IMG/VR virus record: IMGVR_UViG_3300037247_000308
Span: 1-41,052 of that record
Strand: one strand, 5' to 3'
DNA from: a virus
Length of the DNA stretch: 41,052 bases
The notes beneath the pieces were generated by a model. It was given only the letters and a program-made list of their open reading frames with translations. It searched no databases and was not told the origin of the DNA. The position numbers and the translations under genes were made by a program. Shown here piece after piece: positions 10,551-17,361 of this stretch (position 1 is the stretch's first letter; every line of letters starts with the position of its first letter).

Positions 10551-10656
10551 GGGAGAGGTTTAGGGATCACTCCTTAACTGAAAGTAACTGTCCTTTTACC
10601 GACTGGCTATTAAACCTATGGTTCCGGGATACATTACATCACAGAAAACCTCTCCC
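10551..10656 (-). promoter_or_regulatory. Structured 5' leader (candidate riboswitch or structured RNA)
   Basis: On the minus strand the RNA begins almost exactly at a perfect 11-bp closing stem (10646-10656 with 10551-10561) that encloses 84 nt. Inside, a short AACC-ATA-GGTT hairpin could also compete with the closing stem through its GGTTT. The element lies between the predicted transcription start near 10658 and the ATG at 10512. I do not recognise a known riboswitch class. A long closing helix right at the 5' end suggests regulation of, or protection for, the zinc-protein mRNA. Confidence 0.55.
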
Positions 10657-10664
10657 CATTTAAG

Positions 10665-10692
10665 AGTATAACATATTTATTTATATAGTCAA
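10665..10692 (-). promoter_or_regulatory. sigma70-type promoter, leftward
   Basis: Minus-strand -35 TTGACT (10692-10687), 16-nt spacer, -10 TATACT (10670-10665). Predicted start near 10658, directly at the 5' side of the structured leader. The same -10 hexamer is used by the other leftward promoter at 29711. Confidence 0.65.
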
Positions 10693-10734
10693 ATCATTTA
10701 TTCAAAAAAACTTAAAATAAAATTAATTATTTAT

Positions 10735-10763
10735 TTGACAAGCTCATTGTAATGTTGTATAAT
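10735..10763 (+). promoter_or_regulatory. Consensus sigma70 promoter, rightward
   Basis: Perfect -35 TTGACA (10735-10740), 17-nt spacer, perfect -10 TATAAT (10758-10763). Expected transcription start is about 10770, next to the ATG at 10771. It faces away from the leftward promoter at 10692, making a back-to-back pair across 43 bp of A+T-rich DNA. Probably the main early promoter for the operon that reaches 23727. Confidence 0.9.
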
Positions 10764-10770
10764 CCTCAAT

Positions 10771-10995
10771 ATGAACATTGAAAAAGATATTCCGATACCA
10801 AAAAATATTCGAGGACGTAAGACTAAGTATCAGTTTCAGGCCATGGAAATAGGTCATTCGTTTTTTACGGCAGGTGATAGCCGGATACAAAGAAGTATCT
10901 TGACTTCCGCCAAAAAACATCTGCCTAAAAGGTTTATTACTCAAATGGCAGTAGTTAAACGGAAAAAAGGTTATAGGTGTTGGAGGGTTGAATGA
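10771..10995 (+). CDS. Small basic phage protein, 74 aa, probably from a leaderless mRNA
   Basis: Very basic (KKHLPKRF, VKRKKGYRCWRVE) with a pattern, EIGHSFF then basic helix then G-x-R-x-W-R at the end, that I recall from short phage proteins thought to bind DNA; the family is not named with certainty. The ATG is 7 nt after a perfect TATAAT and has no Shine-Dalgarno site, so either translation starts on a leaderless mRNA or the true start is downstream (no better in-frame ATG is evident). First gene of the early operon; overlaps the next gene by 4 nt. Confidence 0.75.
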   Translation: MNIEKDIPIPKNIRGRKTKYQFQAMEIGHSFFTAGDSRIQRSILTSAKKHLPKRFITQMAVVKRKKGYRCWRVE

Positions 10996-11234
10996 CTGAG
11001 CCTACTATTGAAATAATGGTAGAGATTGCAGAAGAACTCAATGGTACTTGTAATGACCTTATAAAGGTATTAGAAGAACGAGGTATTGAGTTTAACGACC
11101 TTTCAATAGAGCTTCTTAGTAGATTAGATGAAGAAGTTATGGACTGCCAGTTGTGTGGATGGTGGCATGAAAGCCATGAATTAAACGATGACCAAATTTG
11201 TAATGAATGTTCGGAGGATGAAGATGAAAAATAA
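10992..11234 (+). CDS. Acidic protein with C-terminal zinc pair, 80 aa
   Basis: ATGA overlap with the upstream gene and a GGAGG site. The N-terminal ~45 residues are acidic and helical (EIMVEIAEELNG, IKVLEERGIEF), followed by CQLCGWW and CNEC about 20 residues apart, a zinc-ribbon pattern, and a very acidic tail SEDEDEK. Function unknown. The strong charge contrast with the basic upstream protein may mean they interact; this is only an inference. Confidence 0.75.
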   Translation: MTEPTIEIMVEIAEELNGTCNDLIKVLEERGIEFNDLSIELLSRLDEEVMDCQLCGWWHESHELNDDQICNECSEDEDEK

Positions 11235-11508
11235 AACTTTTGAATATGGCGGAATGAACTTCTACGCAAAAAAGAATTGTAAGGCTTGTCGTTATACTCC
11301 GGGATTTGTCACAAGGTCTTTCCCAAGGAATGATGGCAAGAAAGGCATGTACGTACAAAAAGCACTATGTCACTGCGTCACAGAGGTCAAAGTACCCGAT
11401 GCAAACGAGAGTGTTGTACCGAAGGTTTCTAAAGACTACGTGCCAGCAATTGCACCGGAAGGTTCGGAGGTTAAGCGTTACGCCAGTCAAGCAGTACCAA
11501 ATTTATAA
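11224..11508 (+). CDS. Hypothetical protein with CxxC, 94 aa
   Basis: Start chosen at 11224 because CGGAGG lies 8 nt upstream; it overlaps the end of the preceding gene by 11 nt. Basic N-terminal half with CKAC and a later CHC that may form a metal site; the C-terminal part is low-complexity (Val, Pro, Ser). No membrane segment. No family recognised. Confidence 0.7.
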   Translation: MKNKTFEYGGMNFYAKKNCKACRYTPGFVTRSFPRNDGKKGMYVQKALCHCVTEVKVPDANESVVPKVSKDYVPAIAPEGSEVKRYASQAVPNL

Positions 11509-11538
11509 TTTTATTTTTATAGTAAAAGGAGGAATGTT

Positions 11539-12300
11539 ATGAAAACAGGGTTATTACATGAATTACTTGCAGTAGAGCCTGATTTAAGAAACACCAAAGA
11601 GAGAACACGGGATGAAGTAATAAGAGATTTTACAAGTAATCCGACAGCTTTCTTAGGTGCTGTTAAAAATCTTAAGATGTTTGATGAAGATAGAGCGGGG
11701 GAGGAACAAGAAGTAAGAGTTGAAGTAGCTAATACGGTTACAGAAAAACTTTTCAAAGTCTCAGAAACATTTACTAGGTACTGGGATTTAAGGCTTCAAA
11801 AGGAAACAGCCAACCAAGCCGCCCGTGCGGATGTAATAATAAACGGCAAAAACATCTACACTGACGTCCCTGTTACATTCTTGCTTAATATGGAGGAAGA
11901 ACTAAGACAGGTAAGAAAGGTTTATTCGGTTATACCCACACTAAAACCCGATGTTACATGGGAGGCGGATGCTAATAAAGGCCGGGGAATATACAAATCA
12001 GCATATTTCACGGAAACCTCAAAGACTGAAAAGACTAAACAGCACAAAGTTATTGTTCAGGCAACGGATAAATTCCCCGCACAAGTTGAAACATGGAATG
12101 ATGATAGGGCAATAGGTAAGTATATTACAAAAAACTGGTCAGGCATGATTAGTGAAGCAGATAAAGCGCAACTAATTTCTAGGATAGATATATTGCTTGC
12201 CGCTTTCAAGAAGGCCAGACAACGTGCTAATTGTACAGAATCTAAGCCAATACATATAGGGATGGAAGTTTTTACTTATATCCATTCTAAATTGGCCTAA
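11539..12300 (+). CDS. Conserved phage protein, DUF7873-like, 253 aa
   Basis: Strong AAAGGAGG site. The pattern LLAVEPDLRN at the start, DVPVTFLLNMEEELRQVRKV in the middle, TDKFPAQVETWNDD and the ending IHIGMEVFTYIHSKL match what I recall of a conserved protein family of many tailed phages (DUF7873), whose function is unknown. Soluble, no signal. It stands alone between two gaps: 30 nt upstream and the 500-nt tRNA block downstream. Family call is from memory of conserved motifs. Confidence 0.75.
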   Translation: MKTGLLHELLAVEPDLRNTKERTRDEVIRDFTSNPTAFLGAVKNLKMFDEDRAGEEQEVRVEVANTVTEKLFKVSETFTRYWDLRLQKETANQAARADVIINGKNIYTDVPVTFLLNMEEELRQVRKVYSVIPTLKPDVTWEADANKGRGIYKSAYFTETSKTEKTKQHKVIVQATDKFPAQVETWNDDRAIGKYITKNWSGMISEADKAQLISRIDILLAAFKKARQRANCTESKPIHIGMEVFTYIHSKLA

Positions 12301-12455
12301 AAAAAAGAGCTTATAACTAAAACTAATACTTATTGTAATATCCGGGAGTATCGGTGGATACTTAACCGGAAACTAAAACTTAATTTTTTGAAGCTCCAAA
12401 CTTATCCGATAAGTTCCAAATTTTAGTAGCAGAGTATAGTACGTCAATGCAGGAT

Positions 12456-12530
12456 AGAGGTTCGAATCCTCTCCCCGAAACTATTATCATTACGGTGGTA
12501 ACAGTTTCGGGGTAGCTTAATGGCAAAGCG
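12456..12530 (+). tRNA. Permuted tRNA-like gene: 3' half precedes 5' half
   Basis: Left part: T-arm AGAGG-TTCGAAT-CCTCT (12456-12472) followed directly by acceptor strand CCCCGAA and discriminator A (12473-12480). Right part, after a 23-nt linker (12483-12505): acceptor strand TTCGGGG (12506-12512), TA, and D-arm GCTT-AATGGCA-AAGC (12515-12529). The acceptor strands match over 10 bp (12473-12482 with 12503-12512). No matching 5' half lies upstream and no matching T-arm downstream. Outside both halves 12410-12417 and 12572-12579 are perfectly complementary (8 bp) and 12436-12441 pairs with 12549-12554, which could hold the ends together. An anticodon arm could not be assigned. Alternative: remnants of a degraded tandem tRNA pair. 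Confidence 0.6.
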
Positions 12531-12586
12531 GGTAAAACTTAAACAAGATACTATCTACATTGTGAAAAATAGGAACTTAAAACATT

Positions 12587-12658
12587 GGATATATAGCTCA
12601 ATGGTAGAGCATCCGAATATTAATCGGAAGGTTACGGGTTCGAGTCCCGTTAAATCTC
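12587..12658 (+). tRNA. tRNA-Asn (anticodon AUU)
   Basis: Acceptor GGATATA/TAAATCT (one G-U, one A-A mismatch), D-arm GCTC-AATGGTA-GAGC, anticodon stem TCCGA/TCGGA with loop ATATTAA, T-arm ACGGG-TTCGAGT-CCCGT. The loop gives anticodon AUU at 12619-12621, formally Asn for AAU; GUU is the normal form. CCA is not encoded. The weak acceptor stem and A34 are odd, so charging identity is uncertain. Confidence 0.8.
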
Positions 12659-12666
12659 ACTAATAA

Positions 12667-12704
12667 GGAGGCGGTGGAAGGTTATCCGCCGCCTCCACTT
12701 TTTT
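12667..12704 (+). terminator. Rho-independent terminator between tRNA genes
   Basis: 11-bp G+C-rich stem (12667-12677 with 12686-12696, one G-U) with an 8-nt loop, followed by ACTTTTTT. It lies 8 nt after tRNA-Asn and 8 nt before tRNA-His, so it would separate the two, or act as an attenuator or processing end; no promoter is visible before tRNA-His. Confidence 0.9.
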
Positions 12705-12711
12705 AATCTTC

Positions 12712-12782
12712 GTGTCCGTAGCTTAATGGTAAAGCATTGGTTTGTGGCACCAAGGAACCGGGTTCGACTCCCGGCAGACACT
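12712..12782 (+). tRNA. tRNA-His (anticodon GUG)
   Basis: Acceptor GTGTCCG/CAGACAC with one C-A mismatch, D-arm GCTT-AATGGTA-AAGC, anticodon stem TTGGT/ACCAA with loop TTGTGGC (GTG at 12744-12746), T-arm CCGGG-TTCGACT-CCCGG. CCA is not encoded. The base before G1 is C and the discriminator is T, so the G-1:C73 pair used by normal bacterial histidyl-tRNA is not encoded. Confidence 0.9.
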
Positions 12783-12807
12783 TTATATAACCCATGGGGA
12801 AAATGAA

Positions 12808-13101
12808 ATGAAAACTGGATGGATTATCGTAAGAGAAGAAAGCCATGTAGATGATAAGTATTGGATATGTGAGGAAAAAGAAGATGCTTTGAAGATAGCT
12901 AGGGATGTATCGGCGTATTGGTTAAAAGAGTACGAACCAGAGAAAGAAGACATAGATATTGAATTATATGGTAATTTGATATTTAACACGTCAACCGAGG
13001 ACGGTTTTTCCGTACATGTTTCTCCCCAAACCATAAGGAGCACCGGGGAAGTTAATAAAGAAGAATTTGTAGTAGATAAAAATGGATTACACAGAATATG
13101 A
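12808..13101 (+). CDS. Hypothetical acidic protein, 97 aa
   Basis: Start at 12808 with GGGGA 8 nt upstream; the frame is open further left but there it overlaps tRNA-His. Begins MKTGWIIVREESHVDDKYWI and continues acidic with aromatic residues, a compact alpha/beta-looking small protein. The opening (GWIIVREES...ICEEKEDALKIA) resembles small phage proteins with a beta-alpha start, but no family is named. No Cys pair or membrane segment. Confidence 0.7.
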   Translation: MKTGWIIVREESHVDDKYWICEEKEDALKIARDVSAYWLKEYEPEKEDIDIELYGNLIFNTSTEDGFSVHVSPQTIRSTGEVNKEEFVVDKNGLHRI

Positions 13102-13135
13102 TTTTTTATAACAACCTTTTTTATAGGAGAAAGTA

Positions 13136-13420
13136 ATGTCTGACAAAAAAGTAAGAAGCAAGCATATTGGATACAACGCACAGCGAGAGCAGTGCCGATT
13201 AAACAGTTACACGTATATCGAAAAGATAAACGGTGTCCCTGTTTTATTTTGTAATTACCCGTTTTCACAGATAGATCACAAGAAAGGTCTTTGTAAGGCT
13301 AGTACTTGTACTGATATGAGAGAAATACCAGCCGATGTAGTTGCGGCGGATAAAGCAACTGAAACAGATAAGACTATCGAAGATTATACACCAAATACGG
13401 ATGATGTAGAAGGTACATAG
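13136..13420 (+). CDS. Hypothetical protein, 94 aa, with Cys-containing core
   Basis: Good AGGAGA site 6 nt upstream. The N-terminal half is basic with Cys near residues 20, 39, 53 and 58 (REQCRLN, FCNYPFSQ, LCKASTC), possibly a small metal site; the C-terminal 30 residues are acidic and disordered. It ends 7 nt before the Gp3-like gene, so the two are probably co-translated. Confidence 0.7.
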   Translation: MSDKKVRSKHIGYNAQREQCRLNSYTYIEKINGVPVLFCNYPFSQIDHKKGLCKASTCTDMREIPADVVAADKATETDKTIEDYTPNTDDVEGT

Positions 13421-13427
13421 ACTGCTA

Positions 13428-14792
13428 ATGAGTAAAGGCTATACTACTACACAAGATTTTTATGACAGTCCGGTAATGCTTGGAGCTACCCGGATAAAAA
13501 CAGAAAGGAAGCCTCCAATGCCAATAAAAGGGCTTACAGATATAAACAGACCACCAAGGCAGGGTATGTTACGGCTCGGTATTAAGAAGAAAACTACGGG
13601 CGGTAAAGAATATCCGTCAGAAGTAGATCATTTTATTCTTGACCCGGAAACTCCTGACGAAGTGGAAAAGAAAAGACTTATTGATAAATTCCATGAAGTT
13701 TTTGGAGACAAACCTAAGACTATTGCGGTATACTTGCCAACCTCAGACATTGACGAAGTATTTCCTCAGAACTACAAACGATATGGAAGAAATACTTCCT
13801 TGAAATGTATAGGAGACGGAGAAACAGCTACTTGTACCGAACAACAATTCACGACAGGGCTTGAGAGTATAGGTTTTGATAACCGTGGATTAACTACGGT
13901 TAAATGTAAAGGCCGTGATTGTGTATTTGCCAGCACTAATGAATCTAATAAGACTAGGGAATGTAAGGCAACCGCAACCCTAAGCGTTGATATATGGCCT
14001 TTGGGTGGAATAGGTGTCTGGCAGGTTACTACTGGTAGCTTCAATTCAATAGTTAATATCAATAGTTGTATCCGGTCTATTGTTAATAAGTACGGGCGTG
14101 CCCATGCTTTACCATTGATACTGGAACGAAGGCCACAGGAAACCACATATAACGGAAAGAAAACAACCCACTACACCTTACATATCAACACCGATAAAAG
14201 CATTACTGAGATGGTTCGGCAGTCTCAAATTGCCCCGGAAAGAGTGCTTATAGAAGCTTACGGGAATGAAGTAAAGACTTTACCTGCCCCGGAGGAAATC
14301 ATGGACGCTGAGACCACTCAGGAGACATACAAGCCAACGTCAAGCCAGCCAGAAGATGTAATTCCTGATATTGATAAAATCAAAACGGAAGTTCAGGACG
14401 CTCCGGCGGATAGCCCTGACAAATTAGCGGAGTACGATAAAACCTCACAGAAAATATTAGACACATTTAGCGGCGAGAAAGTAGATGCAACCCCGGAAAA
14501 AACAACTGAATCAAAAGAATTCCTAGACGGCCTTAAAAAAGATGCAAAGACCGAACTTGGTTCAGACGGCAATCAAGACCCTAAAATAGTATTCCCTAAA
14601 TTATTCCCAAAGTTTATGGCTTTTTGTAAGCAACAACTTGAAAAAGTTGGTAAAGGCGATATGTATAAGGATGCCTTTCATCTTTACAGCGTTAAGACTG
14701 CGGCTGACCTTGAAAAAGACATAAAGAAACAAGCGGATATGCGTAAGTACTTAGAGGGTTTAGTAGAGGATGAAGTCAAATCATGCGAATAG
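13428..14792 (+). CDS. Gp3-like phage protein (recombination directionality factor-like family), 454 aa
   Basis: The N-terminal ~290 residues follow the phage family typed by Bxb1 gp47 / phiC31 gp3 (PF18897, Gp3-like): start IKGLTDINRPPRQGMLRLG, then VDHFILDPE, a KPKTIAVYLP segment, a Cys-containing middle with GDGETATC, and a core with GVWQVTTGSFNSI. Family members control integrase direction in actinophages, but most copies in lytic phages have another, probably replicative, job. The C-terminal ~160 residues are acidic and charged, likely disordered then helical. No integrase is in the window, so a replication or recombination role is more likely here. Overlaps the next gene by 10 nt. Confidence 0.7.
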   Translation: MSKGYTTTQDFYDSPVMLGATRIKTERKPPMPIKGLTDINRPPRQGMLRLGIKKKTTGGKEYPSEVDHFILDPETPDEVEKKRLIDKFHEVFGDKPKTIAVYLPTSDIDEVFPQNYKRYGRNTSLKCIGDGETATCTEQQFTTGLESIGFDNRGLTTVKCKGRDCVFASTNESNKTRECKATATLSVDIWPLGGIGVWQVTTGSFNSIVNINSCIRSIVNKYGRAHALPLILERRPQETTYNGKKTTHYTLHINTDKSITEMVRQSQIAPERVLIEAYGNEVKTLPAPEEIMDAETTQETYKPTSSQPEDVIPDIDKIKTEVQDAPADSPDKLAEYDKTSQKILDTFSGEKVDATPEKTTESKEFLDGLKKDAKTELGSDGNQDPKIVFPKLFPKFMAFCKQQLEKVGKGDMYKDAFHLYSVKTAADLEKDIKKQADMRKYLEGLVEDEVKSCE

Positions 14793-15004
14793 ACGGAGAT
14801 ACAGTTAAGTTTAGGAATGGTAAGGAAGAATACGCTGGCAATGGTATCATCGGCATCTGCCCGGACGGCCATGTTTCGGGTGGTTATGATGATGCGTTTG
14901 GTGGAGTAGATAGCGAGGAACTAACTAAAGAAGAACGTCAGGAATTAGCCGGGTACATGATAAATCAATGGACACTTTTTGCAGAAAAGGAGATAAGAGT
15001 ATGA
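14783..15004 (+). CDS. Hypothetical protein, 73 aa
   Basis: Overlaps the preceding gene by 10 nt and the SSB gene by 4 nt, a tightly packed cassette. Gly-rich beta-like N-terminus (GDTVKFRNGKEEYAGNGIIG, then PDGHVSGGYDDAF) and a helical acidic C-terminus with LTKEERQELAGYM. No family recognised. Its place directly before ssb suggests a replication accessory, by context only. Confidence 0.75.
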   Translation: MRIDGDTVKFRNGKEEYAGNGIIGICPDGHVSGGYDDAFGGVDSEELTKEERQELAGYMINQWTLFAEKEIRV

Positions 15005-15411
15005 ATATGAACGTGGTAGTATTAGGCGGGAATTTAACCAAAGACCCGGAGTTGAGATATACACCAAACGGTACAGCTATTTGTGAGTTTACTATTGCAA
15101 ATAGCAAGAAGTACAAGCAAAATGAGGAATGGATTGAGAAGGTTGGATTCTATAACTGTATTTGCTGGGGTAAACGTGGAGAAATTGTTGCTGAACACTT
15201 TAAAAAAGGCAAGCCTATACTGGTTAAAGGCGAACTTGAATTCCAGTCATGGGAAAACAAAGAAGGCGAGAAAAGGAGTACGGTAAAAGTCAACGTGCAA
15301 GACTTTGACTTTGTTGGTTATAAAGCAGATAGTGGACAGGCACAGGCTCCCGCAAGTCCGCAAGGTGCACAAAGTTCACTTGATATCAATGACGAAGAAA
15401 TTCCATTTTAA
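15001..15411 (+). CDS. ssb: Single-stranded DNA-binding protein
   Basis: Bacterial-type SSB: OB fold with VVVLGGNLTKDPELRYTPNG at the N-terminus, FTIANSKKYK, FYNCICWGKRGEIVAEHFKK and LVKGELEFQSW, then a short Gln/Ala/Pro linker and the acidic C-terminal tip INDEEIPF that recruits replication and repair partners. 136 aa, normal to slightly short. Start at 15001 because AAGGAGAT lies just upstream; a longer frame from 14968 lacks a site. Coats single-stranded DNA at the phage fork; neighbours the Gp3-like protein and, further on, the primase-helicase. Confidence 0.97.
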   Translation: MNMNVVVLGGNLTKDPELRYTPNGTAICEFTIANSKKYKQNEEWIEKVGFYNCICWGKRGEIVAEHFKKGKPILVKGELEFQSWENKEGEKRSTVKVNVQDFDFVGYKADSGQAQAPASPQGAQSSLDINDEEIPF

Positions 15412-15434
15412 GATTAAATTGGTAAAGGAAAAGC

Positions 15435-16187
15435 ATGGAAAAGAAAAAACTTAGTAAGGAAGAAAGAAAGAGAGTGCTCAAAAAGATAATGGGCAAGACC
15501 CTGAAACACCCCTTCGCTGATAGATGTAAGGATAACGGCTATAAAATTTATCGGAGATATATAAGGGAGGAAGCAAGAGGCGTGGGGTGCGGTAAGTTAA
15601 TGTTGGAATGGGAAAACGAGACCTTTTGGGGATATGTAGTTAAAAAACATATACCTGTATTTAATAAGGTCTATAAAATTCTTAAAGAACACGGGAATAT
15701 CGGACAAAAGAACGCTTATACATATGGTGATATTGATGTGTCTGTGTGGATTGAAGAATGTAAAGATAAAAAAGTAATAGCTTCAATTCGCCATTGTTCT
15801 TGTGCGGACGACAACACGCATCTTTTTATTATAAATGATGCAAGGTATAGTGGATACGGTGATTTTAAGTGTAGGACTGTCTGGCCTAAGCAAAATAAAC
15901 GGGGAGGGTATAGGGTACAGAAATCAAAAAAATACCCAACTGGTTGGTTGTCTTGGGGAGATGACAGAGATATTAAGGTGCCTTCAATTACTACTTACCG
16001 GGAGCGGAACTTTTATTTTAGTTATGGCGATTGCCGGGATAAGGGCTATGTGTTTACGTACACCAACTTTCCAGAAGGAGACCCTAAAGTAGTGAAAGTT
16101 GAGATGTATAAAATAGAACATGCTTTATGGACGTTAAGATGTCACTTGGAAATGTTACAGGATTATGAGGCTAATGAATGCCGATAA
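15435..16187 (+). CDS. Hypothetical protein, 250 aa
   Basis: GGAAAAGC site upstream. Very basic N-terminus (MEKKKLSKEERKRVLKK), then a mixed, aromatic-rich body with scattered Cys (HCSCADDN) and a YRERNFYFSYGDCRDKGY stretch. No known motif, signal or membrane segment seen. The composition suggests a soluble nucleic-acid-associated protein, but this is a guess. Overlaps the following zinc-ribbon gene by 10 nt. Confidence 0.75.
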   Translation: MEKKKLSKEERKRVLKKIMGKTLKHPFADRCKDNGYKIYRRYIREEARGVGCGKLMLEWENETFWGYVVKKHIPVFNKVYKILKEHGNIGQKNAYTYGDIDVSVWIEECKDKKVIASIRHCSCADDNTHLFIINDARYSGYGDFKCRTVWPKQNKRGGYRVQKSKKYPTGWLSWGDDRDIKVPSITTYRERNFYFSYGDCRDKGYVFTYTNFPEGDPKVVKVEMYKIEHALWTLRCHLEMLQDYEANECR

Positions 16188-16513
16188 AAACAAAATGTAT
16201 TCAGTGCGGCAGAACATATATTAATTATAATGACTTATGCACTGTTTGTAGAAAGGTTGAATCTAATCCTTTTGATATTTTCAACGACATAGATGCTATT
16301 GACATCGGGAAAGAACAGGATATAATACACTCTGAACATGCAGAACAAGATGATCGGGATTTTCCTCGGCAGGTACATATGGTTGCATCGAGAGTAAAAT
16401 CAGGGCTATCAAAATACGCTTTGAGAAAAATGCAGAAACGTACAGATAGGGAAACAATTAAACGATTTAAAAAACAGGAAGGGAGTGCTATAGATGTCAC
16501 AGGACTTGGATGA
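16178..16513 (+). CDS. Zinc-ribbon protein, 111 aa
   Basis: N-terminal zinc ribbon: CIQCGRTY (residue 7) and CTVCRK (about 21). The middle is acidic (DIFNDIDAIDIGKEQD) and the C-terminus strongly basic (RKMQKRTDRETIKRFKKQ), consistent with nucleic-acid binding. Overlaps both neighbours (10 nt and 20 nt), placing it in a coupled set with the 250-aa and PD-(D/E)XK-like proteins. No family name. Confidence 0.75.
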   Translation: MPIKTKCIQCGRTYINYNDLCTVCRKVESNPFDIFNDIDAIDIGKEQDIIHSEHAEQDDRDFPRQVHMVASRVKSGLSKYALRKMQKRTDRETIKRFKKQEGSAIDVTGLG

Positions 16514-17042
16514 ACTAGACCCAACATTTACAGATGATTTATATATCAGCCGGATTGCCGTATACACTGCGGTACATTGGTTAAATAACAGACAGCATAC
16601 CGTGGTATGCCCACCAAACAAAGAGCGGCCAGAGGCAAAAGACCGAGCAGGCTTCACGGATTTTGGAGACCTGCAAGTTGCGCTTGGGAGAGACGGGCTT
16701 AGGCATTTGGCTGACTTCAACGCATTAGAAACCGTGGAAGTAAAGCAAAGGTTTACCAGTGAAAAGTATCCAGATAAAAGTATGGACTTTCATTCAGTGG
16801 AAGAATTTCCTTGGCCTACTGTGTTGGTAGGCATTAAAAAACATTATGACAAACTAGACCCGGAGCCTATATTTACTATTTGCTTCAACGAAACCTTAAC
16901 CGGGTGCTTGATTATAAAAAAGGACACAAGGCTATCCGCCCCTTGGACTGTATGGAAAGGCCATGTAAAAAAGAATGGCCGGATACAAACCTGTTATGAA
17001 GTTCCTAAACACCTAACTACTTATTATGAGGTAAAATTATGA
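16494..17042 (+). CDS. Phage protein with possible PD-(D/E)XK nuclease core, 182 aa
   Basis: Acidic start, then an alpha/beta core. D74 followed by ETVEVKQRF (E82-x-K84) resembles the D...(D/E)xK catalytic pattern of the restriction-endonuclease fold, followed by WPTVLVGIKKHYDK and a C-terminal beta region typical of the phage group. The nuclease call rests on this short motif only; it could equally be a non-catalytic relative. Sits in the replication operon two small genes before the primase-helicase. Confidence 0.65.
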   Translation: MSQDLDELDPTFTDDLYISRIAVYTAVHWLNNRQHTVVCPPNKERPEAKDRAGFTDFGDLQVALGRDGLRHLADFNALETVEVKQRFTSEKYPDKSMDFHSVEEFPWPTVLVGIKKHYDKLDPEPIFTICFNETLTGCLIIKKDTRLSAPWTVWKGHVKKNGRIQTCYEVPKHLTTYYEVKL

Positions 17043-17206
17043 GGTATGTAATTAGTTTCAGGAAATTCAAAAAGCATTGTAAATATAAAGCAGGGGGGGT
17101 ATGTTTAAATTTAAACCATGAATTCGATTTCATGGTTAATCCTGTTTCTAAAGCAAAATGCACAGAAAGGTTATGCCCGGTGCTTAAAACTTGTGTAATG
17201 CTATGA
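17039..17206 (+). CDS. Small Cys-rich protein, 55 aa
   Basis: ATGA overlap with the previous gene. Five Cys (residues 14, 22, 41, 46, 52; CKYKAGGVC and CTERLCPVLKTC) could hold a zinc ion or a small iron-sulfur site. Basic N-terminus MRYVISFRKFKKH. Ends with an ATG-TGA-type overlap into the following 52-aa gene. Short, but the double overlap and codon pattern support it as real. Confidence 0.7.
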   Translation: MRYVISFRKFKKHCKYKAGGVCLNLNHEFDFMVNPVSKAKCTERLCPVLKTCVML

Positions 17207-17361
17207 AAAAACCACCACTCGGAGTAATGCCCCGAAAAATATGGGAGCAAGACAGACAGCTTGATTTATTAGCGGCTATGCAAAGGTATGTAGAAGAAGA
17301 CGTTAAAATTCCGGCGGACTGGATAGACGAATTAAACGATTTGAACGAAAGGGATAAATGA
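17203..17361 (+). CDS. Widespread small phage protein (MKKPPLG type), 52 aa
   Basis: Begins MKKPPLGVMPRKIWEQDR and ends with an acidic helix containing PADWIDELNDL. This short sequence type (PPLG-x-MPR-x-I, helix, I-P-x-x-W-x-x-E-x-N) recurs in many phages of Gram-positive and Gram-negative hosts; its function is unknown. It overlaps both neighbours by 4 nt. Confidence 0.8.
   Translation: MKKPPLGVMPRKIWEQDRQLDLLAAMQRYVEEDVKIPADWIDELNDLNERDK

Noticed and set aside
12330-12375. TCCGG-AGTATC...GATACT-CCGGA hairpin as a terminator of the 11539-12300 gene
   Set aside because: No T-run follows; the nearest T-rich stretch is about 10 nt further. Kept only as local structure.
12301-12590. Group I intron core around the permuted tRNA
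   Set aside because: A CAGAG...TATAG string (12430-12440) and AAGATACTATC (12545-12555) look like R and S elements, but they are in the wrong order for a permuted intron, there is too little sequence for P3-P9, and no convincing P4-P6 was found.
12742-12807. Upstream extension of the 97-aa protein
   Set aside because: It starts inside tRNA-His; the ATG at 12808 with GGGGA is preferred.
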